Of a stretch of 10,742 bases of DNA, positions 6,029 through 10,742 are shown piece after piece (the stretch's first letter is position 1; the number at the start of each line of letters is the position of its first letter). The translations under genes and the position numbers were made by a program. Below the pieces are notes generated by a model. That model saw nothing but the letters and a program-made list of their open reading frames with translations, was not told where the DNA came from and did not search any database. Source of the stretch: an uncultured Bacteroidales bacterium (GTDB taxonomy: Bacteria > Bacteroidota > Bacteroidia > Bacteroidales > UBA932); NCBI GenBank assembly GCA_937901105.1, contig CALCHD010000189.1:1-10742 (forward strand), in the 5' to 3' direction.

Positions 6029-6406
6029 TTACAGCCCAAGCAGTTTTTCGATATCCCTTCTTTCCTTTTTGGTAGGTCTTCCGGCGCCGCGGTCTCGTTT
6101 TAGGAAGATAGTCTCATTTGGGGCATTGAGCTTGTCAAGCTCTTCCTGTGGAGTGATGTTGAGCGCATATTGCGGTACAAGTGCTGCACCTTGGCGCTTG
6201 TCTATAGGTGTAATAACCTGGTACTGGTATCTGATGGCACCTTTGCGCACAGTAATTATATCACCCTCTTTAACATTCCTGGAGGATTTTGCCTCTGAAC
6301 CGTTTACGTATACCTTGTTGGTTTTGCAGGCATCCGCAGCTTCAGAGCGGGTCTTGAATACCCTTATTGCCCAAAGATATTTGTCTATTCTAACTTCCGG
6401 TGTCAT
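6029..6406 (-). CDS. hslR: S4-domain RNA-binding protein, Hsp15-like
   Basis: A 125-residue protein with an N-terminal S4 domain (about residues 4-65): RIDKYLWAIRVFKTRSEA (6-23), a conserved turn KVYVNG (31-36) and NVKEGDIITV (44-53). The C-terminus is strongly basic (KRDRGAGRPTKKERRD, 103-118). This matches the Hsp15 family, which in E. coli binds free 50S subunits carrying a stalled nascent chain-tRNA and helps recycle them. It is the last gene of a minus-strand operon; its ATG overlaps the manA stop by one base, suggesting coupled translation. It converges on pth, a gene with a related job. Family call is secure; that it does exactly what E. coli Hsp15 does is inference. Confidence 0.92.
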   Translation of the reverse strand: MTPEVRIDKYLWAIRVFKTRSEAADACKTNKVYVNGSEAKSSRNVKEGDIITVRKGAIRYQYQVITPIDKRQGAALVPQYALNITPQEELDKLNAPNETIFLKRDRGAGRPTKKERRDIEKLLGL

Positions 6407-6408
6407 CA
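6404..6408 (-). promoter_or_regulatory. manA stop / S4 gene start overlap (TGATG)
   Basis: On the minus strand the TGA stop of manA (6408-6406) and the ATG of the S4 gene (6406-6404) share one base. Ribosomes finishing the His/Cys-rich tail are well placed to re-initiate on the S4 gene. Confidence 0.7.
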
Positions 6409-7758
6409 GTTCCTTCTCATGAATCTCTGTGCAGGGTGCACATTGTCATTTTCCTCTTCAAAGGCATCCAGCCCGCAGTGCGAGTGCTGTTGTGAATGGC
6501 TGCTGCACCCGCAGTCATGGGTGTGATGATGTCCGCCGCACCCGCAGTCATTGTGGTGATGATGTCCGCAACCGCAGTCATGGGTGTGATGATGTCCGCC
6601 GCACCCGCAGTCATGGACATGTACGTGGTCATCATCCTCATCCTCGTCATCCTCGTCAAAAGTTTCGCCGTCGCAGCTGATCTCGCTTACAGAATCCTTG
6701 TATGAACCGTGGGCCTCGTCTTCTGGCTCGTCATAGTTCAGGTATGTGTCAGGCTCCTCGGCAAGCTGTGGCATTGTTATCTCAAGAAGGAGGGCGGTGC
6801 CGTTTACAGGTACAAGGGTGAAGTCATCCATTGAGGCTGGAACAAGGATAGTTTCACCTTTGGCTATCATATAGCTGGCATTGTCATTCATTTTAAGGGC
6901 AGCCTCTCCCTCAATGCACATATATACGGTAAAGCTTCCTGCCAAAGACGGTACAACAGAAACAGGTTTCTGCAGCTCAACTGTCTTTACAATGAAGTTT
7001 GTTGTGTCTGCTATTGTGGTATTGCCTCCAACCTGGCTGAAATAGAACTTGTCAAGCTCAAATTTTGAATAGTCTATAACGTCAATTGCATCCTCAAGAT
7101 CTATCCTTCTTGCAGTTGCAGGGTTGTTCTCTCTTCCCCAGTCATATAGTCTGTAGGAGATGTCTGAACTTTGCTGTATCTCGGCAATTACAACCTCCCC
7201 CTCTGCAGAGTGTATGCATCCCGGCTGGATGTACAGGCAGTCACCTTTTTTGGGGGTTATGCAGTTGAGAAGCTCCTTTACTGTGCCGTCCTTGCACTTC
7301 TCGTAAAGTTCCACTGGGGTTACCTCCTTGTTGAATCCTACATATAGCTTTGCACCCGGTTTGGCATCCATTACGTACCAGAGCTCTGCCTTGCCGTATG
7401 AATTCTCCCTCTCAAATGCAATCTCGTTGCCAGGATGAACCTGCACAGAAATCTTGTCCTTGATGTCAAGGATCTTTACCAGTACCGGAAAGTCGCCTTT
7501 GTACCAATTGTAGACGCTCTCGCCTACTAGGTCTCCAAGGTAGATCTCCATAAGCTCGTCAAGGGTATTGCCGGCAAGAAATCCGTTCTGCACTACAGAA
7601 CTTCCTCCATACAGGCTCCACAGCTCCCAGCTCTCTCCAATAGGTTTGCCTGCAAAATCCTCGTCAAAGCATTTGCCAAGGTTTTTTGCAAGGTAATCTC
7701 CTCCCCAAATCCTCTCTCTTGCGTCGGGAATGAATTTCAACGGATATAGTTTGTTCAT
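6406..7758 (-). CDS. manA: Class I mannose-6-phosphate isomerase with acidic His/Cys-rich C-terminal tail
   Basis: Interconverts mannose 6-phosphate and fructose 6-phosphate using zinc, in the cytosol. The cupin core covers about residues 1-330. Zinc ligands expected for the family can be read: H108 in SVQVHPGNE, E125 in GKAELWYVM and H183 in QPGCIHSAEG; R203 in SYRLYDWGR is the conserved active-site Arg. The core alone is normal length (about 320); the protein is 450. Residues 331-377 are acidic, with an unbroken Asp/Glu run at 368-377. Residues 378-428 hold 18 His and 9 Cys in repeats of the type DCGCGGHHHTH. Such arrays bind Zn or Ni in other proteins, for example the His-rich parts of HypB and SlyD; binding here is inference. 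The tail is in frame and ends with the operon-coupled stop, so it is unlikely to be a sequencing error. Preceded by a CPBP protease gene 12 bp upstream. Confidence 0.93.
   Translation of the reverse strand: MNKLYPLKFIPDARERIWGGDYLAKNLGKCFDEDFAGKPIGESWELWSLYGGSSVVQNGFLAGNTLDELMEIYLGDLVGESVYNWYKGDFPVLVKILDIKDKISVQVHPGNEIAFERENSYGKAELWYVMDAKPGAKLYVGFNKEVTPVELYEKCKDGTVKELLNCITPKKGDCLYIQPGCIHSAEGEVVIAEIQQSSDISYRLYDWGRENNPATARRIDLEDAIDVIDYSKFELDKFYFSQVGGNTTIADTTNFIVKTVELQKPVSVVPSLAGSFTVYMCIEGEAALKMNDNASYMIAKGETILVPASMDDFTLVPVNGTALLLEITMPQLAEEPDTYLNYDEPEDEAHGSYKDSVSEISCDGETFDEDDEDEDDDHVHVHDCGCGGHHHTHDCGCGHHHHNDCGCGGHHHTHDCGCSSHSQQHSHCGLDAFEEENDNVHPAQRFMRRN
6509..6618. repeat. In-frame tandem repeat encoding the manA His/Cys tail
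   Basis: Units begin CCGCAGTCAT at 6509, 6542, 6572 and 6605, with lengths 33, 30 and 33 bp plus a partial last copy. Copies one and three are identical for 43 bp (6509-6551 and 6572-6614). All periods are multiples of three, so gain or loss of a unit keeps manA in frame; read on the minus strand each unit gives 10 or 11 residues of the CGGHHHTHDCG type. Confidence 0.9.
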
Positions 7759-7770
7759 ATAGTGTGCCTG

Positions 7771-8580
7771 TTAATTAAGGTTCTTGTGCAGACAGTGCAA
7801 AATTACTGCCAATAAAACTGCAAATATAGCAAAAACTATCCAGTAAACTCCAGGCATGTACATATCCAGAAAATCTTTATATGTGCATCCTGCCGGAAGC
7901 TGGGGATTTAGCAGCTGTATGAAATATGCAGTTCCGTTGTTTATGGCGTGCACGAAGATGCATGCCCATAGCGAACGGGTTTTCCAGTATATCCATCCAA
8001 GGAATATTCCTGCTATGAAAGCTCCTATGGCCTGCCATAGGTTAAGGTGTATGACTGCAAAGAAGAATGCACTCCACAGTATGGCTTTGGCGGGTGAAGT
8101 GTGGTGCAGCAGCCCTCGCATCATAATGCCCCTCAAGAAGAACTCTTCACATATAGGGGCGGCAACTACTGTTGTTGCAAAAGCCCAGAAGGAGTTGTTG
8201 AGGATCTTTTCAAATATCTGCTCCACATATTCCGGCATAGGGAATATGCTGCTCAATGGTTCCGTTACAAATCCCAGCGCAAGTATGGCTGCGGCAAGCA
8301 TAGGATAGAGCGCAAGCCTGTTTATTCTCCCGGTATAGGGCTGCTCAATCTTTACCGGCTGGGTTGTGGTGGGAGCGGAGCGGTATATATATACGAAGGC
8401 AGGAACAAGGGGCAGAAGGTATGATATCAGCGGATTGATGCCGGCAACATCCATGCCTGCGGCGCTGCACACTACAGATAGCAGTGTGCCTATTCCAAGC
8501 CCTCCAACGGCTATCAGAAAAAAAACAATTACCCAGCATTGGTTAAGGCTGGGTAAGTAGCAATATAGTTTTTTAAGCAT
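7771..8580 (-). CDS. CPBP family intramembrane glutamic endopeptidase (CAAX protease-like)
   Basis: A 269-residue polytopic membrane protein of the CPBP / Abi family (PF02517), related to Rce1. Motif 1 is CEEFFLRG, with E145, E146 and R150; motif 2 is FFAVIH with H178; motif 3 is HAINN with H211 and N215. These are the expected catalytic and water-activating residues. Hydrophobic segments lie at about 16-40, 50-66, 88-105, 131-145, 165-180, 183-200, 203-222 and 243-263. Bacterial members are linked to protein processing or bacteriocin immunity, but most have no known substrate. It sits 7 bp after the nucleotidyltransferase gene and 12 bp before manA, so it is the middle of an operon; the context does not reveal a substrate. 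No partner peptide gene is visible nearby. Confidence 0.92.
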   Translation of the reverse strand: MLKKLYCYLPSLNQCWVIVFFLIAVGGLGIGTLLSVVCSAAGMDVAGINPLISYLLPLVPAFVYIYRSAPTTTQPVKIEQPYTGRINRLALYPMLAAAILALGFVTEPLSSIFPMPEYVEQIFEKILNNSFWAFATTVVAAPICEEFFLRGIMMRGLLHHTSPAKAILWSAFFFAVIHLNLWQAIGAFIAGIFLGWIYWKTRSLWACIFVHAINNGTAYFIQLLNPQLPAGCTYKDFLDMYMPGVYWIVFAIFAVLLAVILHCLHKNLN

Positions 8581-8587
8581 ATTCTTT

Positions 8588-9490
8588 CTAGAATAGAGGT
8601 GAAGGGTATAGTCCCTCCTCTGTCATCTTCTTCAGCTTCTCCACAACGGTAGGCCTGTCCTCCTGGAAGGTTACACCAAACCATTTGTCGGGAGTAGAAA
8701 GGACTTTTACTGTACATCCTTTTTTCTCAATGGCCTCATTCACCACAAATGGGATGTAGAACTCCTTCTTCGGCTCATTCTGGTTTGCTTTAAGGAACTC
8801 CTTGAAAAGCTTCTCGGTGTGGGTGAAAATGTCGGGAGTAAAGCCCCACATGTTCATTGATGCATATGCATCTACAGGAAGCTCCTTGCGTTTTCCGTCC
8901 ATTGCTATACCTGAAATCTTTCCGTCATTTTCTGAAATCTTGTGATGCTCCTCCACTGTTGTAAGGTAGTTGTCTGCATCTACTGTGCAGATTCCTCTTG
9001 AAACCTCGCCATTCTCGGAAAGGGTCTTGTTGAGGTCAAATCCAACCATACAGTATTTGCCTTTGTTTCCGGCGCTTGCGGTAAGGAATTCTCCCAAAAC
9101 CTTGAAAGACTCTCTGCCGTAGAAGTCATCTGCGTTGATTACAGCTGCCGGGGTGTCTACAGCTTCTGCTGCCATAAGCATTGCATGTGCTGTTCCCCAT
9201 GGCTTCTCGCGGCCCGGTTTTAGGGTGAATCCGTATGGGAGCTTGTCAAGCTCCTGCTCTACAAAAGCCACCTCAATAAAGCTGTTGTACTTGCTTGCAA
9301 TCTTCTCCTCAAACTCTCTTCTGAAGTTTTTGCGGACAACAAATACCACTTTTCCAAATCCACCTTTTATAGCGTCATAAACTGAATAGTCCAATATAGT
9401 CTCACCATTTGGCCCAACTCCATCCATCTGCTTCAATCCGCCGTAGCGGCTGCCCATTCCTGCGGCCAAAATAATCAATGCGGGTTTCAT
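8588..9490 (-). CDS. Sugar-phosphate nucleotidyltransferase (NTP_transferase family)
   Basis: A 300-residue Rossmann-like nucleotidyltransferase. The signature LAAGMGSRYGGLKQ (8-21) binds the nucleoside triphosphate. PWGTAHA (97-103) and INADDFYG (118-125) carry the substrate and metal-binding Asp residues. This places it with enzymes that make NDP-sugars from sugar 1-phosphates. It has no left-handed beta-helix or acyltransferase region, so it is a single-domain enzyme. Sugar and nucleotide specificity cannot be read from sequence. Being the first gene of the operon that contains manA makes a mannose-derived or other hexose 1-phosphate plausible, but there is no phosphomannomutase here to support GDP-mannose specifically. 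The ATG at 9490 follows an AT-rich spacer. Confidence 0.9.
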   Translation of the reverse strand: MKPALIILAAGMGSRYGGLKQMDGVGPNGETILDYSVYDAIKGGFGKVVFVVRKNFRREFEEKIASKYNSFIEVAFVEQELDKLPYGFTLKPGREKPWGTAHAMLMAAEAVDTPAAVINADDFYGRESFKVLGEFLTASAGNKGKYCMVGFDLNKTLSENGEVSRGICTVDADNYLTTVEEHHKISENDGKISGIAMDGKRKELPVDAYASMNMWGFTPDIFTHTEKLFKEFLKANQNEPKKEFYIPFVVNEAIEKKGCTVKVLSTPDKWFGVTFQEDRPTVVEKLKKMTEEGLYPSPLF

Positions 9491-9500
9491 ATTATTTGAA

Positions 9501-9536
9501 ATTTTTACGTTAATTTTGCGCTAAATTAATAAAAAT
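9501..9536. promoter_or_regulatory. Palindromic divergent promoter region
   Basis: An AT-rich imperfect palindrome fills the spacer: ATTTTT (9501-9506) mirrors AAAAAT (9531-9536), and TTAATTT (9510-9516) mirrors AAATTAA (9523-9529) around TGCGCT. On the plus strand TAATTTTG (9511-9518) fits the -7 consensus, giving the division gene a leader of about 12 nt. On the minus strand TAATTTAG (9529-9522) is a one-mismatch -7 for the nucleotidyltransferase operon. Good -33 elements are missing for both. Confidence 0.5.
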
Positions 9537-9872
9537 ATGGCAAAAAAATTTATTGGTAAGGTAAAAACAGTCCTTGGGGAGTCTAAAGTTTTCAAATTCA
9601 TCAGGAACAAGTATGTTTTGGTAACAGCTTTCTTCTTGGTGTGGGTGCTGTTCATTGATACCAATAACATTTTTGTGTGGATAAATGACCTCCAGACAGT
9701 GGCCTCGCAGGAGAAGCAGAAGGAGTACTACAGGGAGGCCATAAGGCAGACCGACGAGAAGCTGAACCAGCTTACCTCCAACAAGGACAGTCTTGAGAAA
9801 TTTGCCAGGGAGCAGTATCTCTTCCATGAAAAGGATGAAGAGGTGTTTGTAATTGTTCCCAGCGGCAATTAA
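9537..9872 (+). CDS. FtsB/DivIC-like septum formation initiator protein
   Basis: A 111-residue bitopic membrane protein: basic cytoplasmic N-terminus (1-25), one membrane segment (about 26-41), then a periplasmic coiled coil (about 50-88) rich in Gln, Glu and Lys, and a conserved short end with EKFAREQYLFHEKDEEVFVI (87-106). That KFARE-x-Y motif is typical of the Bacteroidetes version of FtsB/DivIC. Family members join FtsL and FtsQ at the septum and help activate septal wall synthesis. Length is normal. It is transcribed alone, divergent from the nucleotidyltransferase operon and convergent with the HAD gene, with only 6 bp between the two stop codons. No terminator is visible in that gap. 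Confidence 0.88.
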   Translation: MAKKFIGKVKTVLGESKVFKFIRNKYVLVTAFFLVWVLFIDTNNIFVWINDLQTVASQEKQKEYYREAIRQTDEKLNQLTSNKDSLEKFAREQYLFHEKDEEVFVIVPSGN

Positions 9873-9878
9873 CTGTTG

Positions 9879-10655
9879 TCAGATATATTTGAGCAGTTCT
9901 TCCAATGAGCTGCCCATATAGGTAGGGCCACCGTCACACTCCCTGTTATAGGGGTTTAAGTAGAACTGGTCTATCCCAAAAATCTGGGCCCCCTCAATGT
10001 CGTTAGGAAAATCATCACCGACCATAATGGCCTCATTCCTTGCACGGGATGGGGCCTCTTTGTAGTATTCCTCTCCGCATATTGCTTCAAGGGCCTTGCG
10101 GAAGATTACAGGGGAGGGCTTCATCACCCCAACCTCTTCAGAGAGGATGACTGCATCTACGTATTTGTGGATGCAGGTGGTGTTCATTTTCCTGTACTGT
10201 ACGCTCTTGAAGCCGTTTGATATGATTGCAACCTTTCCTCCCTTTGCCTTTACAGCCTGCAGCACTTTCTCTGTTCCCGGGATTACAGAGCTCTCCATGG
10301 CCATGAACTCAAGATATTTCTCTCCAAAGGCCATGGCAAAGTTGAGCATCTGCTCCGGAGTGTAGCTGTGGGCAGGCAGAGATCCGGCCGGCGCCTCGTT
10401 GAGGATATGCTGCAAGGTGAACAGGAACCTGTTGCAGCGGAGCTCTTCCTTAAGGATCTCACCCCTTTCATACTGTCTCCACAGGCTCTGGTTGATAACC
10501 TCATATTTCTGGAAGAACTCCTCCTTGTCCGTTACTCCAAACAGCTCTCCAAGCTGTTGTGAGTCAACCAGCTTGAAAAGGGCGCTCTTGGCGTTCTTGT
10601 CAAAGTCCCACAGTGTGCGGTCCAGGTCAAAGAGGAAGTACTTGTATTGTTTCAT
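9879..10655 (-). CDS. HAD-IA phosphatase, YjjG-like pyrimidine nucleotidase family
   Basis: A 258-residue haloacid dehalogenase-type hydrolase. Motif I is FLFDLDRTLWDF, with nucleophile D10 and acid/base D12. A helical cap spans about 20-110. Motif II is AIISNGF with S146, motif III has K179 in GVMKPSP, and motif IV is VGDDFPNDIEGA with D214, D215 and D219. The order and the FDLDRTLWDF start match the YjjG/YfnB subgroup, whose E. coli member removes phosphate from non-canonical pyrimidine nucleotides such as dUMP and modified dNMPs. It is about 30 residues longer than E. coli YjjG, mostly in the cap and near 195-207. It starts 12 bp after the stop of the upstream partial gene, so the two are probably one operon. 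Substrate assignment is inference. Confidence 0.88.
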   Translation of the reverse strand: MKQYKYFLFDLDRTLWDFDKNAKSALFKLVDSQQLGELFGVTDKEEFFQKYEVINQSLWRQYERGEILKEELRCNRFLFTLQHILNEAPAGSLPAHSYTPEQMLNFAMAFGEKYLEFMAMESSVIPGTEKVLQAVKAKGGKVAIISNGFKSVQYRKMNTTCIHKYVDAVILSEEVGVMKPSPVIFRKALEAICGEEYYKEAPSRARNEAIMVGDDFPNDIEGAQIFGIDQFYLNPYNRECDGGPTYMGSSLEELLKYI

Positions 10656-10667
10656 CCGGTGCAGGGA

Positions 10668-10742
10668 TTATTTGCAGTAGTATTCAATCATCTTTTCAAT
10701 TGCCCTCTGGCATACAGGGCAGAATGCATGTGCCTGGTTGGT
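10668..10742 (-). CDS. C-terminus of a probable M64 (IgA peptidase-like) metallopeptidase, partial
   Basis: The last 24 codons of a minus-strand gene run in from beyond the right edge and end in TAA. The residues include AFCPVCQRAIEKMIEYY, with a C-x-x-C pair. From memory, Bacteroidales M64 family peptidases end with a very similar CPVC-x-x-AI segment, which is the basis of this call; the catalytic HExxH region is outside the window. A zinc-ribbon-like end of some other protein cannot be excluded. Confidence 0.45.
   Translation of the reverse strand, partial: TNQAHAFCPVCQRAIEKMIEYYCK

Noticed and set aside
6429..6705. Long open frames on the plus strand and in a second minus frame across the manA tail region, giving Ala/Val/Met or Arg/Ser-rich repeats.
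   Set aside because: They are by-products of the tandem repeat, whose period is a multiple of three and so leaves all frames open. They have no family resemblance.
7856..8424. Plus-strand open frames of 150 and 107 codons opposite the CPBP gene.
   Set aside because: The minus-strand frame carries all CPBP catalytic motifs in order. The plus-strand products match nothing I recognise.
7771..8580. CPBP protein as bacteriocin self-immunity.
   Set aside because: There is no bacteriocin-like peptide, exporter or regulator gene nearby. The gene is embedded in a metabolic operon.
8684..8840. Further TGTCGGGA copies (near 8687 and 8828) as extra members of the TTCCCGACA element.
   Set aside because: They lie in coding sequence at Thr-Pro-Asp codons of the nucleotidyltransferase, lack the flanking TTATT, and are explained by the protein sequence.

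Overview
The window looks like a chromosomal housekeeping region from a member of the Bacteroidota, most likely Bacteroidales. The evidence is the gene set: a C11 clostripain-like lipoprotein, a 675-residue M49 dipeptidyl peptidase III with a lipoprotein signal, long L25/Ctc, a short FtsB/DivIC-like protein and an M64-type C-terminus. Promoters also fit the Bacteroidetes sigma consensus (TTTG, 19-21 bp, TAnnTTTG), and Shine-Dalgarno sites are mostly absent. I cannot name the genus. I see no rRNA, tRNA, insertion sequence, CRISPR array or prophage, and no gene-free stretch longer than 187 bp.

Layout. (1) 29-1541, minus strand: a DUF486 membrane protein followed 4 bp later by a clostripain-family lipoprotein. 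(2) 1630-4519, plus strand: a small YtxH protein, a holin-like membrane protein with an extra C-terminal region, and DPP III, closed by a strong intrinsic terminator at 4546-4581. (3) 4579-5942, plus strand: the best promoter in the window, a structured leader, rplY (L25) and pth. (4) 9490 back to 6029, minus strand: a four-gene operon of sugar nucleotidyltransferase, CPBP membrane protease, manA and an S4/Hsp15-like protein, with gaps of 7 and 12 bp and then a 1-base stop/start overlap. (5) 9537-9872, plus strand: an FtsB/DivIC-like division protein, divergent from region 4 across a palindromic AT-rich spacer. (6) 10742 back to 9879, minus strand: the end of a probable M64 peptidase, then a YjjG-type HAD phosphatase.

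How the genes work together. rplY, pth and the S4/Hsp15-like gene all serve the ribosome: 5S rRNA binding, peptidyl-tRNA recycling and stalled 50S rescue. The nucleotidyltransferase and manA suggest sugar-phosphate to nucleotide-sugar metabolism. The C11 protease, DPP III and probable M64 peptidase suggest protein and peptide breakdown in the envelope.

Most unusual points. The class I mannose-6-phosphate isomerase ends in a roughly 120-residue tail containing an acidic run and a repeated His/Cys metal-binding-like array (18 His and 9 Cys in residues 378-428). The rplY leader can fold in two incompatible ways. A 9-bp element, TTCCCGACA, appears just after three successive plus-strand stop codons.
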